A DNA stretch of 64,000 nucleotides from Streptomyces sp. R302 (GTDB lineage: Bacteria; Actinomycetota; Actinomycetes; Streptomycetales; Streptomycetaceae): positions 620,001 through 684,000 of the forward strand of contig NZ_JABBGE010000003.1 in NCBI RefSeq assembly GCF_012927245.1, written 5' to 3'. This document shows positions 16,624 through 25,033 of the stretch, one piece after another (position 1 is the first letter of the stretch; every line of letters begins with the position of its first letter). The notes below the pieces were generated by a model that searched no databases, was not told where the DNA came from, and worked only from the letters and a program-made list of their open reading frames with translations. The translations under genes and the position numbers were made by a program.

Positions 16624-18377
16624 CAGTACTTACGCTCCATCGGCTGGTAGCGGGTCTGGACGACCGGCTTGTAGTCGAGACGCACGGTCTCGGAGCCGTC
16701 CTTGCCGACCTCGCGGTACGCCATCGTGTGGCGCATGAAGTTGACGTCGTCGCGGTTGGGGTAGTCCTCGCGGTAGTGACCGCCGCGGGACTCCTTGCGC
16801 GCCAGGGCCGAGACGGCCATGACCTCGGCCAGTTCGAGCAGGTTGCCCAGCTCGATGGCCTCCAGGAGGTCGGTGTTGAACCGCTTGCCCTTGTCCTGGA
16901 TGGACACGTTCTTGTAGCGCTCGCGCAGCTCGGCGATCTTCTCGACGGCCGTCTTGATGGTCTGCTCCGTGCGGAACACCATCACGTTGGCGTCCATCGT
17001 CTCCTGGAGCTCGCGGCGCAGGTCGGCGACCCGCTCGGTGCCCGTGGAGTTGCGCAGGTTCTCGATCTGCGCGACGACCATGGCCTCCGGGGCCTCCGGC
17101 AGCTCGACGTAGTCGTGCTTGTGGGAGTACTCGGCGGCGGCGATGCCCGCGCGACGCCCGAAGACGTTGATGTCGAGCAGCGAGTTGGTGCCGAGGCGGT
17201 TGGCGCCGTGCACCGACACGCAGGCGACCTCGCCGGCCGCGTACAGGCCCGGGACGACGGTGGTGTTGTCCGACAGGACCTCACCCTCGACGTTGGTCGG
17301 GATGCCGCCCATGGCGTAGTGCGCGGTGGGCTGGATCGGGATCGGGTCCGTGTACGGCTCGATGCCGAGGTACGTACGGGCGAACTCGGTGATGTCCGGG
17401 AGCTTGGCGTCGAGCTGCTCCGGCGGAAGGTGCGTCAGGTCCAGGTAGACGTGGTCGCCCTCGGGACCGCAGCCGCGGCCCTCGCGGATCTCCGTGTAGA
17501 TGGAGCGGGAGACGACGTCACGGGACGCGAGGTCCTTCATGACCGGCGCGTACTTCTCCATGAAGCGCTCGCCGTCCTTGTTGCGGAGGATGCCGCCCTC
17601 ACCGCGGGCGCCCTCCGTCAGGAGGATGCCCATGCGCCAGATGCCCGTCGGGTGGAACTGGAAGAACTCCATGTCCTCCAGGGGCAGGCCGCGGCGGTAG
17701 CAGGCGGCCTGGCCGTCACCGGTCAGGGTGTGGGCGTTCGACGTCACCTTGAAGAACTTGCCGGTGCCGCCGGAGGCGTAGACCACGGCCTTCGCCTGGA
17801 AGATGTGGATCTCGCCGGTGGCCAGCTCGTACGCGACGACGCCGGCGGACTTCTTGACGCCGTCGACCTCGACGATGAGCTGGTCCAGGACGTAGAACTC
17901 GTTGAAGAACTCCACGCCCTCCTTGATGCAGTTCTGGTACAGCGTCTGGAGGATCATGTGGCCGGTGCGGTCGCCCGAGTAGCAGGCGCGGCGGACCGGG
18001 GCCTCGCCGTGGTTGCGGGAGTGACCGCCGAACCGGCGCTGGTCGATGTCGCCGTTGGGCGTACGGCCGAACGGCAGGCCCATCTTCTCCAGGTCGAGGA
18101 CGGCGTCGATGGCCTCCTTCGCCAGGATCTCGGCGGCGTCCTGGTCGACCAGGTAGTCACCGCCCTTGACCGTGTCGAAGGTGTGCCACTCCCAGTTGTC
18201 CTCCTCCACGTTGGCGAGCGCGGCGGCCATGCCGCCCTGCGCGGCGCCCGTGTGGGAGCGGGTGGGGTAGAGCTTCGTCAGCACGGCGGTGCGGCTGCGC
18301 TTCGTCGCCTCGATGGCGGCGCGCATGCCGGCGCCGCCGGCGCCGACGATGACGGTGTCGTACTTGTGGATCTTCAT
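16623..18377 (-). CDS. sdhA: Succinate dehydrogenase flavoprotein subunit
   Basis: 584 residues, full length. FAD-binding VIVGAGGAGMRAAIEA at the N-terminus, SHTGAAQGGMAAAL with the histidine for covalent FAD, QFHPTGI and HGANRLGTNSLLD near the substrate site. Oxidises succinate to fumarate at the inner face of the membrane. 24 bp after sdhD. Confidence 0.97.
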   Translation of the reverse strand: MKIHKYDTVIVGAGGAGMRAAIEATKRSRTAVLTKLYPTRSHTGAAQGGMAAALANVEEDNWEWHTFDTVKGGDYLVDQDAAEILAKEAIDAVLDLEKMGLPFGRTPNGDIDQRRFGGHSRNHGEAPVRRACYSGDRTGHMILQTLYQNCIKEGVEFFNEFYVLDQLIVEVDGVKKSAGVVAYELATGEIHIFQAKAVVYASGGTGKFFKVTSNAHTLTGDGQAACYRRGLPLEDMEFFQFHPTGIWRMGILLTEGARGEGGILRNKDGERFMEKYAPVMKDLASRDVVSRSIYTEIREGRGCGPEGDHVYLDLTHLPPEQLDAKLPDITEFARTYLGIEPYTDPIPIQPTAHYAMGGIPTNVEGEVLSDNTTVVPGLYAAGEVACVSVHGANRLGTNSLLDINVFGRRAGIAAAEYSHKHDYVELPEAPEAMVVAQIENLRNSTGTERVADLRRELQETMDANVMVFRTEQTIKTAVEKIAELRERYKNVSIQDKGKRFNTDLLEAIELGNLLELAEVMAVSALARKESRGGHYREDYPNRDDVNFMRHTMAYREVGKDGSETVRLDYKPVVQTRYQPMERKY

Positions 18378-18401
18378 GGCGTGGTTACCTCAGCCCCGTG
18401 C

Positions 18402-18875
18402 CTAGCGGATGTTCGGGTCGAAGGTGAAGATCACCAGCGTGCCCAGAAGGATGGTGAACACCGTGGCGGTGTACAGCAGGCCCTTGAGCCACAGGCGCGT
18501 GTTGGCACGCTCCGCGTAGTCGTTGATGACCGTGCGGAGGCCGTTGGCGCCGTGGAGCATGGCCAGCCACAGCATCAGCAGGTCCCAGACCTGCCAGAAC
18601 GGGGACGCCCAGCGGCCGGCCACGAAGGCGAAGCCGATCTTGGAGACGCCGCCGTCCAGGAAGAGCTGGATCAGCAGGTGGCCGAGGACGAGGACCACGA
18701 GGACCACGCCCGAGAGGCGCATGAAGAGCCATGCGGCCATCTCGAAGTTGCCGCGGGTCGCGCGCGGGGTCTTGCCCGTGCGCTTGCGGGGGGCCTCGAT
18801 GTACGGGGCGGGGTTGTCCACGTCGAAGGAAGCGCCCTCGACGGGACCGATCGCGGAGGTGGTGTCAGCGGACAT
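18402..18875 (-). CDS. sdhD: Succinate dehydrogenase hydrophobic membrane anchor
   Basis: 157 residues with a ~45-residue polar N-terminus then three transmembrane helices (WLFMRLSGVVLVVLVLGHLL; FWQVWDLLMLWLAMLHGANGL; LLYTATVFTILLGTLVIF). Heme-b/quinone-type residues R-S-G and HGANGLR match the SdhD family. 8 bp downstream of sdhC. Confidence 0.93.
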   Translation of the reverse strand: MSADTTSAIGPVEGASFDVDNPAPYIEAPRKRTGKTPRATRGNFEMAAWLFMRLSGVVLVVLVLGHLLIQLFLDGGVSKIGFAFVAGRWASPFWQVWDLLMLWLAMLHGANGLRTVINDYAERANTRLWLKGLLYTATVFTILLGTLVIFTFDPNIR

Positions 18876-18883
18876 GAGGCGCG

Positions 18884-19264
18884 TCAGCTCCCGAACAGTT
18901 CACGTGCGGCGTGGCCGAGGACGGGGTACAGCGAACCCGCCATCAGGACGACCCAGACGCCCACGACGGTCCAGAGCATCTGCTTCTGGTAGCGGGGGCC
19001 CTTGGACCAGAAGTCCACGGCGATGACCCGGAGGCCGTTGAGCGCGTGGAAGAGGATGGCGGCGACCAGGCCGTACTCCAGAAGAGCGACGATCGGCGTC
19101 TTGTAGGTCGCGACGACCTCGTCGTACGCCTCGGGGGAGACGCGGACGAGAGCGGTGTCCAGCACGTGTACGAACAGGAAGAAGAAGATGAGGACGCCGG
19201 TGACTCGATGAGCCACCCAGGACCACATTCCTTCCCGGCCGCGGTACAGCGTTCCAGCCGGCAC
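18884..19264 (-). CDS. sdhC: Succinate dehydrogenase cytochrome b556 subunit
   Basis: 126 residues, three transmembrane helices, with the family signature GMWSWVAHRVTGVLIFFFLFVHVLD (R-x-T/S-G and heme-ligating H) and HALNGLRVI. The GTG at 19264 follows GGAGGG by 8 nt, so the longer open frame is rejected. First gene of the sdhCDAB operon; the 193 bp upstream (19265-19457) must hold the promoter, but I see no convincing -35/-10. Confidence 0.93.
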   Translation of the reverse strand: MPAGTLYRGREGMWSWVAHRVTGVLIFFFLFVHVLDTALVRVSPEAYDEVVATYKTPIVALLEYGLVAAILFHALNGLRVIAVDFWSKGPRYQKQMLWTVVGVWVVLMAGSLYPVLGHAARELFGS

Positions 19265-19457
19265 GGAAAAACCCTCCGGGAGCGGGGATCGGGGCCCGGC
19301 CGGCTTCTCTGTCGGTCTGGCCCGGCCGGGTACGGTCCACCGGCCCCGGTCATCGTAGCGACGACTTGTCGGTTCGCTCGCGCGGGGTCCTTCAGTGTGA
19401 TCAAACAGGCACGGACGGGCTATCGTCCGAGGCAGATTCGGGCGATTCCGGGGAGAA

Positions 19458-20120
19458 TCACAGGTTCCAGCGGCTGTGGGTGAGCCCCTGGGTGAGCGTG
19501 AAGGCGAGCCGGGACCGGGCGAGCCGGCGCAGTTCGTCGGCCGCGACGGCGCGCTCCTCCTCCGGTTCGTTGCCGAGACGTGACCGGATTCCGGCCAGGA
19601 CCACGTCAAGTCGCTCGCTCGGACGCACCCCGTCGAGGCTGATGACGAACGCGTGGCCGAAGCGGCTCTCGTACGCGGCGTGGGCGGCGCGCAGCGCGGT
19701 CCGGGCGGCCGGCGGCGCGTCCGGGTGCGGCAGCGCGGAGGACTCGGCGGCCAGCGCCTCGTCGAGGTCGGCGCCGGTGAGGTCGTACCCGGCCTCCTCG
19801 GCGGCGGCGAGCAGGGCGTCCACCGTGGGGTAGGGCCGGTGGGCGGCGATCCGCTCGGCCCAGCGGCGGCTGTGGCAGCACGAGAGCAGCAGCTCCACGG
19901 CCTCGGCCGGGGCGGCGGCGTTGAGCGGCAGCAGGCCGTGCGGGGCGCCGGTGGACTTCTGGGCGGGTATGGCAGGCGCGTCCGCCGGACCCGGCTTGCG
20001 GCAGGGGGCGTGGGTGTCGCTGGTCAGCGTGGGCTCCGGGACGGCGGGACGAATGGGGTGGACGTGACGCAACGTTATCGACGGGACGGGGGAAGTGTCC
20101 GACGAGTGCGCGAATTTCAC
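19458..20120 (-). CDS. 2-oxo-4-hydroxy-4-carboxy-5-ureidoimidazoline decarboxylase (UraD-like)
   Basis: The C-terminal ~170 residues fit the OHCU decarboxylase family: LLSCCHSRRWAERIAAHRPY, YDLTGADLDEALAAES and the motif ESRFGHAFVIS, followed by an R-S-R-L-x-N-E-P-E-E-E pattern. The enzyme converts the urate-oxidation product OHCU to S-allantoin. The start is uncertain: there is no ATG; GTG at 20120 is the first usable codon but lacks a clear ribosome site, and a shorter protein beginning near 20030 (GGAG upstream of a CTG) is possible. No other urate genes adjoin. Confidence 0.75.
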   Translation of the reverse strand: MKFAHSSDTSPVPSITLRHVHPIRPAVPEPTLTSDTHAPCRKPGPADAPAIPAQKSTGAPHGLLPLNAAAPAEAVELLLSCCHSRRWAERIAAHRPYPTVDALLAAAEEAGYDLTGADLDEALAAESSALPHPDAPPAARTALRAAHAAYESRFGHAFVISLDGVRPSERLDVVLAGIRSRLGNEPEEERAVAADELRRLARSRLAFTLTQGLTHSRWNL

Positions 20121-20233
20121 CCGGAAGAGAGGGTTTAGGAACGTGTGATGGACGTGAAGGTTCCGTTCCGGCGGGTGGGGGAGGCCCGCCCGGCGATTGG
20201 CCGGGTCAGCCCGGGTGGGGGAGGATGCGTGGG

Positions 20234-21874
20234 ATGCGGTACTCCCCACGGGGCCCCCTGCGCGGCCCGGCTCTCCTGGCGGCCGCGGTGGCCCTGACCA
20301 CCGTGGCGGCCTGCTCGAACGGCTCCCCCTCCGGCGCGGACTCCCCGTCACCCTCCGGTACGGCCCCGGCCGCGACGACCTCGGCCGCGAAGCCCACCAC
20401 GACGCCGACGCCGAGCCCGACGCCGAGCCCCACGCCCACCCGGACCTACCCGCTCTCCCGGGCCCCCCGCACCGTCCCCGCCGTCCGCTCCCACGAGCCG
20501 GCCCGCGGCCCCGGCTGGAAGCCCGCCGCGAGCGCCGGGGTCGTCCTCGGCGCGGACAGCGCGGGCCTCGCCGACGAGGGCCGGCTGCTCGCCGAGGAGC
20601 TGGGCCTGCGCTACCGCGGCGAGGCCGCCGCCGGACCGGGCGACGTCGAGCTGGCGCTCGGCGGGAAGGGCGCCGCCGAGTCGTACACGCTCACCGTGAG
20701 GGACGACCGCGTCCGGATCACCGGACCCGACGAGGCCGGCGTCTTCTACGGCACCCGCACCCTCAAGCAGTCGGTGAAGGGGAGTGGCGCGATGCCCGAG
20801 GGCACCGTCACCGACCGCCCGGCCAAGCCGCAGCGCGGACTCAACGTCGACATCGCCCGCAAGCACTTCACCGCCGCCTGGCTGGAGGACCGGATCCGGG
20901 AGATGGGCGACCTCAAGCTCAACCAGCTGGGGCTGCACCTCTCCGACGACCAGGGCTTCCGCATCGAGTCCGACTCGCACCCCGAGGTCGTGTCGGAGCG
21001 GCACCTCACCAAGGCGGAGGTCCGCCGGATCCTCGCGCTCGCCGCGAGCCGGCACGTGACCGTCGTCCCCGAGATCGACTCGCCCGGACACCTCGGCGCG
21101 GTCATCGCCGCCCACCCGGACCTCCAGCTCGTCAGCGCGAGCGGCCGCACCCCGCGCGGCGCCGTCGACATCTCCGACCCGGCCGCCGCCCGGATCGTCG
21201 ACGACCTGCTGCGCGAGTACACCGCCCTCTTCCCCGGCGCCTACTGGCACCTCGGCGCCGACGAGTACGTCGCCCTGATGGCGAAGGACCCCGAGGCGAC
21301 CTACCCGCAGCTCGCCCGCGCGGCCCGCGAGGCGTACGGCCCCTCCGGGCGCGTCCAGGACCTGGCGACCGACTGGCTCAACGACCGCGCCGCGACCGTC
21401 CGGCCGACCGGCAAGACCCTCAAGGCGTGGAACGACGGCTTCTTCGCCGGCGGGGTGGTGAGCGCGGCGAAGGACATCGAGGTCGAGTACTGGACGGGCA
21501 AGGAGTACGGCGCCCGGCCCCCGCTCCCGTACCTCCAGGCAGGGCGCCGCCTGGTCAACCTCAACGACGAGTACCTCTACTACGTGCTCGGCGAGCCCAA
21601 CGCCTTCACCTACCCGACCGGCCGCCGCATCTACGAGCAGTGGACCCCGCTGGTCGTCCGCGGCACCACCCCCGTCCCGGCCCGCTACGACGCGCAGATC
21701 CAGGGCGCCCGGTTCGCCGTCTGGTGCGACTTCTCCAACGCCCAGACCCAGGACCAGGTCGCCGCCGGCATCCGCCTCCCCCTCGCGGCCCTCTCCCAGA
21801 AGGTCTGGGACCCCCGCAAACCCGCGCAGACCTGGTCCGAATTCCGCGCGCTGGCGACGCAGGTACGCGGCTGA
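20234..21874 (+). CDS. Beta-N-acetylhexosaminidase, GH20 lipoprotein
   Basis: 546 residues. Lipoprotein signal (ALTTVAAC, lipobox cysteine near residue 27), Ser/Thr/Pro-rich linker, GH20b N-domain and the GH20 barrel. Catalytic pair Asp-Glu is in HLGADEY near residue 343-344; RGLNVDIARK and HLSDDQGFRIE are conserved barrel strands. It cleaves terminal GlcNAc/GalNAc, likely for chitin or wall turnover. Two ATGs exist; the second (20234) sits 9-10 nt after GGGGGAGG while the first (20225) is too close, so 20234 is chosen. Confidence 0.9.
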   Translation: MRYSPRGPLRGPALLAAAVALTTVAACSNGSPSGADSPSPSGTAPAATTSAAKPTTTPTPSPTPSPTPTRTYPLSRAPRTVPAVRSHEPARGPGWKPAASAGVVLGADSAGLADEGRLLAEELGLRYRGEAAAGPGDVELALGGKGAAESYTLTVRDDRVRITGPDEAGVFYGTRTLKQSVKGSGAMPEGTVTDRPAKPQRGLNVDIARKHFTAAWLEDRIREMGDLKLNQLGLHLSDDQGFRIESDSHPEVVSERHLTKAEVRRILALAASRHVTVVPEIDSPGHLGAVIAAHPDLQLVSASGRTPRGAVDISDPAAARIVDDLLREYTALFPGAYWHLGADEYVALMAKDPEATYPQLARAAREAYGPSGRVQDLATDWLNDRAATVRPTGKTLKAWNDGFFAGGVVSAAKDIEVEYWTGKEYGARPPLPYLQAGRRLVNLNDEYLYYVLGEPNAFTYPTGRRIYEQWTPLVVRGTTPVPARYDAQIQGARFAVWCDFSNAQTQDQVAAGIRLPLAALSQKVWDPRKPAQTWSEFRALATQVRG

Positions 21875-21979
21875 GCTGCGGTTTTCCCTGGACGGAACGC
21901 TTCCGTCTGACATAGGTTCCGGCGCGACCCCCTTGGGGGAGGGGGCGCTTCCGATCACATGTTCCTGGGGGGAACCTTC

Positions 21980-22612
21980 ATGCTGCGCAATCCCAACGGC
22001 CTGGCGTACGCCGTCATGGTCCTGCTGGGCGTCGACGTCTTCTTCGACCTGCTGCTCGCGGGTGACGAGGTCTGGACGCTCGCCGACCCGGAGGCCGCCT
22101 ACGAGACGACCACCATCGCCGGGCTCGACCCGGTGATGGCGGCGCTCGCCTCCGGCGTCGCCTATCTGGCGACCGTCGTCGTCTTCCTCGTCTGGTTCCA
22201 CCGGGTCCGGAAGAACGCCGACGTCTGGGCCCCCGACATCCACAGACGCACGCCCGGCTGGGCCATCGGCGCCTGGTTCATCCCGTTCGCCAACCTGTGG
22301 ATCCCGCGCCAGATCGCCGTGGACGTCTGGCGGGCCAGCCGTCCCGACCCGTACGCCGCCGACGGCGCCCGGGAGCTCACGCTGCTCAACTCCTGGTGGA
22401 CGTGTTTCGCGGTGGGGGCGGTCGTGGACCGGATCTCGAACACCCTCTACAAGCGGGCCGAGACGCTGGACGCCTGGACCACCGCCGCGGCCTGGTCCCT
22501 GGCGGGATACCTCTTCACCATCGCCGCCGGTGTCCTCGCCATCCTGTTCGTACGCCGTCTGACCTCTATGCAGCACACCAGGGCCACTGGCATGCTTTCG
22601 GCCGCCAAGTGA
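21980..22612 (+). CDS. DUF4328 domain membrane protein
   Basis: 210 residues with four to five hydrophobic segments and the DUF4328 hallmark FLVWFHRVRKNADVW followed by TPGWAIGAWFIPFANLWIPRQ and a NSWWTC segment. Function of the family is unknown. The ATG at 21980 follows GGGGGGAA by 6 nt; an ATG at 21959 has no ribosome site. Confidence 0.85.
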   Translation: MLRNPNGLAYAVMVLLGVDVFFDLLLAGDEVWTLADPEAAYETTTIAGLDPVMAALASGVAYLATVVVFLVWFHRVRKNADVWAPDIHRRTPGWAIGAWFIPFANLWIPRQIAVDVWRASRPDPYAADGARELTLLNSWWTCFAVGAVVDRISNTLYKRAETLDAWTTAAAWSLAGYLFTIAAGVLAILFVRRLTSMQHTRATGMLSAAK

Positions 22613-22678
22613 CGAGAAAGCGCCCTTCGGCGCAGAAGTGGACGTAGAGAGTCCGCATCGGGTGGCGAGGAGGCGTCC

Positions 22679-23209
22679 ATGACGTCGAGTACGGGTCGGA
22701 GTCTGGTGGAACTGATCGACGGGACCGACGGACGCGGCCTCGCCGCCGCCGGGCTCGCCTGTCTGGACCGGTGCCTGCCGCTGCTCGCGCCCGACCGCGC
22801 CGAGGTGCTGCGGCCGGTGTGGGCGGCGATCGCGCGCGCGGACGCCGCCGCCTGGGCCGAGGCCGTCGGCAAGGCGCGGGTCGAGCTGGACGGCGCGGGC
22901 GGCGAGGCCGCCGGCGACGGCGGGGTCGTCACGATGGTCCGCGCGATGGCCGACGGGATGCCCGCCGAGTGGGCCGAGGGGCCCCTGCGCGCCTGGGCCG
23001 AGCGGTGCTCGACCGTGGCGCTCACCGTGCACCGCCTGTACGACGTGGGCGAGGAGGGCCCCCTGCACTCCGGCGAACTCCGCCGGCAGCTGGCCGTCCT
23101 CGACGCGGTCGCCCACGGCCCGACGGGACTGCGCCGGGCGCGTGAGCTCTCCGTCGAGGGCGGCCGGGTGCTGCGCGCGGTGGTCTCCCGCCGGGCGCGC
23201 ACCGCCTGA
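22679..23209 (+). CDS. Conserved hypothetical protein
   Basis: 176 residues, Ala/Arg/Leu-rich and predicted all-helical, without membrane segments or recognised motifs. ATG at 22679 follows GGCGAGGAGG. It runs toward the convergent Clp-N-domain gene (16 bp between stops). I do not recognise its family. Confidence 0.6.
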   Translation: MTSSTGRSLVELIDGTDGRGLAAAGLACLDRCLPLLAPDRAEVLRPVWAAIARADAAAWAEAVGKARVELDGAGGEAAGDGGVVTMVRAMADGMPAEWAEGPLRAWAERCSTVALTVHRLYDVGEEGPLHSGELRRQLAVLDAVAHGPTGLRRARELSVEGGRVLRAVVSRRARTA

Positions 23210-23225
23210 GGTCCGGGCCCGGGGC

Positions 23226-23966
23226 TCAGGCCTCGGTGGGCGCCTCGACCGTCGCGGAGGCGACGAGCTCGGCGAGCTGCCGCTCCGCCACCGCCTTCTC
23301 CAGGCCGAGGCCGCTCAGCACGCCCCGGCCGTCCTCGTGCTCCAGGAGCGCGAGGAGGATGTGCTCGGTGCCGACGTAGTTGTGCCCGAGCCGCAGCGCC
23401 TCGCGGAAGGTCAGTTCGAGCACCTTCTTCGCCGCCGCGTCGTACGGGACGAGCGGCGGCACCTCCTCGGCGGCCGGCGGCAGCGTCGGCGTGACGGCCT
23501 CGCGCAGCTGTTCGGCGGTGACGCCCTGGGAGGTGATCCACAGGACGGCGAGCCCCTCGGGCTCGGCGAGCAGGCCGAGGGCGAGGTGGCCGGGGACGGT
23601 CTCCGCGTTCCGCGCGGCGATCGCCTCGTTCTGCGCGGCGACGACGACCGCGCGGGCGCGCGGGGTGAAGCGGGCGAACCCGGCGTTCGGGTCCATCTTC
23701 TCGGCGTCGGGCTCCTTGGGGACGAAGCGCTTCTGGGCGGCCTGGCGGGTGACGCCCATGCTGCGGCCGATGTCGGTCCAGGAGGCGCCGGAGCGGCGGG
23801 CCTGGTCGACGAAGTGGCCGATGAGGTGGTCGGCGATCTCGCCGAGGTAGTCCGCCGCGATGACCGCGCCGGAGAGCTGGTCCAGCGTGTCGGGGTGGAC
23901 CTTCTTGATCGCTTCGATGAGTTCGTCGAGACGGATGCTGATCTGAGGAACTGCAGGCTGCGTCAT
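23226..23966 (-). CDS. Clp N-terminal domain protein with HTH
   Basis: 246 residues. N-terminal ~70 residues form a DNA-binding-like segment (LIGHFVDQARRSGASWTDIGRSMGVTRQAAQKRF), followed by two Clp-N repeats (ARFTPRARAVVVAAQNEAIA... PGHLALGLL and KVLELTFREALRLGHNYVGTEHILLALL). No AAA+ ATPase is present, so it is not a chaperone but a stand-alone sensor/adaptor or regulator. The promoter lies directly at the ATG (see 23964-24001), suggesting leaderless translation. Confidence 0.85.
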   Translation of the reverse strand: MTQPAVPQISIRLDELIEAIKKVHPDTLDQLSGAVIAADYLGEIADHLIGHFVDQARRSGASWTDIGRSMGVTRQAAQKRFVPKEPDAEKMDPNAGFARFTPRARAVVVAAQNEAIAARNAETVPGHLALGLLAEPEGLAVLWITSQGVTAEQLREAVTPTLPPAAEEVPPLVPYDAAAKKVLELTFREALRLGHNYVGTEHILLALLEHEDGRGVLSGLGLEKAVAERQLAELVASATVEAPTEA

Positions 23967-24001
23967 GAGGCAACCTTAGGTTGACACCTCTTGGGTGTCA
24001 A
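23964..24001 (-). promoter_or_regulatory. Leaderless sigma-70-type promoter overlapped by a dyad
   Basis: On the minus strand TTGACA (24001-23996), a 17 bp spacer and TAAGGT (23978-23973) place transcription start at or within a base or two of the ATG at 23966, so the mRNA would have no leader. The spacer and -35 form an inverted repeat TTGACACC-N5-GGTGTCAA (23981-24001), and CAACCTTAGGTTG (23971-23983) is another dyad over the -10, so a repressor could block it. Confidence 0.7.
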
Positions 24002-24045
24002 CGATCGGTTGACAGTCCTTCCTGGGGTACGCGCCGGAAAAGGGA

Positions 24046-24089
24046 GACGACCGGGGCCGCCACCCCCCACAGGAGAGGCCCCGGTCGTC
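24046..24089. other. Perfect 13 bp hairpin in the divergent intergenic region
   Basis: GACGACCGGGGCC (24046-24058) pairs fully with GGCCCCGGTCGTC (24077-24089), 18 nt loop. It lies in the 368 bp between the Clp-N gene and the sigma factor gene. Could be a terminator for a short transcript or a leader element of the sigma gene. The rest of this gap (24090-24334) shows no further gene. Confidence 0.5.
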
Positions 24090-24334
24090 GACCACGGAGC
24101 CGCAGCACGGCTCCGTACTCCATACAGCGCCGGGCATGCGGTTTCTGTCACACCGCCCGCGCCGGAGCGAAGGTTGCAAGTTGCACAAGGTGCCCGTACC
24201 GCGTGGACGCGGCACCGGGAATCGACGTAGCGTGCTGGAGCACGAAGCGGACCCGGCGGCGACGACCAGCCCCGACTCCGCCGGCGACGTGCTGACGCGC
24301 GCGCAGGGCGCGACCGACGAACAGGGTTTGGGGA

Positions 24335-25033
24335 GTGCTGGGGGACGACGCGGAGCTGACGGCCGCGGTGCTCGCTGCGCAGAACGGGGACGAAGACGCC
24401 TTCCGTACTGTGTACCGCGCCGTGCACCCCCGTCTGCTGGGCTACACGCGCACGCTGGTCGGAGAGGCCGACGCCGAGGACGTCACCTCGGAGGCCTGGC
24501 TCCAGATCGCCCGCGACCTCGACCGCTTCGGCGGCGACGCGGACCGCTTCCGCGGCTGGGCGGCCAGGATCGCCCGCAACCGCGCCCTCGACCACCTCCG
24601 GATGCGCGGCCGCCGCCCCGCCTCCGGCGGCGACGAGACCGAGCTGACCGACAAGCCCGCCGAGTCCGACACCGCCGGCGAGGCCCTGGAGGCGCTCTCC
24701 ACCGGCGACACCATGCGGCTCATCGCCCGCCTCCCGCAGGACCAGGCCGAGGCCGTCGTCCTGCGCGTCGTCGTCGGCCTCGACGCCAAGTCCGCCGCCG
24801 AGGCCCTCGGCAAGCGCCCCGGCGCGGTCCGCACCGCGGCCCACCGCGGCCTGCGGAAGCTCGCCGAACTCCTCGGCGTCGACCCCGCCGCGGCCGGAGC
24901 GGACCCGGGCGAGAGAGCCGGCGACGGGCCGCCGGGCCTCGACGGAGTACCCCCCCAACGCGGCCGGAATCCCGGGTTCACAGCCCCCGGCGGTGTGACG
25001 CATTGGCGTCCGCGTACGCAGAAGGACATGTGA
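24335..25033 (+). CDS. ECF-type RNA polymerase sigma factor
   Basis: 232 residues. Region 2: DAFRTVYRAVHPRLLGYTRTL, DAEDVTSEAWLQIARDLDRF, FRGWAARIARNRALDHLR; region 4: LPQDQAEAVVLRVVVGLDAKSAAEALGKRPGAVRTAAHRGLRKL. A basic/proline tail of ~45 residues follows region 4, longer than usual. GTG at 24335. Its stop overlaps the start of the next gene (TGATG), so the pair is translationally coupled and the next protein is the likely cognate regulator. Confidence 0.9.
   Translation: MLGDDAELTAAVLAAQNGDEDAFRTVYRAVHPRLLGYTRTLVGEADAEDVTSEAWLQIARDLDRFGGDADRFRGWAARIARNRALDHLRMRGRRPASGGDETELTDKPAESDTAGEALEALSTGDTMRLIARLPQDQAEAVVLRVVVGLDAKSAAEALGKRPGAVRTAAHRGLRKLAELLGVDPAAAGADPGERAGDGPPGLDGVPPQRGRNPGFTAPGGVTHWRPRTQKDM

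Noticed and set aside
19265..19457. Specific sdh promoter with -35/-10 assignment
   Set aside because: Several weak candidates (for example TACGAT) but none with a fitting -35; not listed as a feature.
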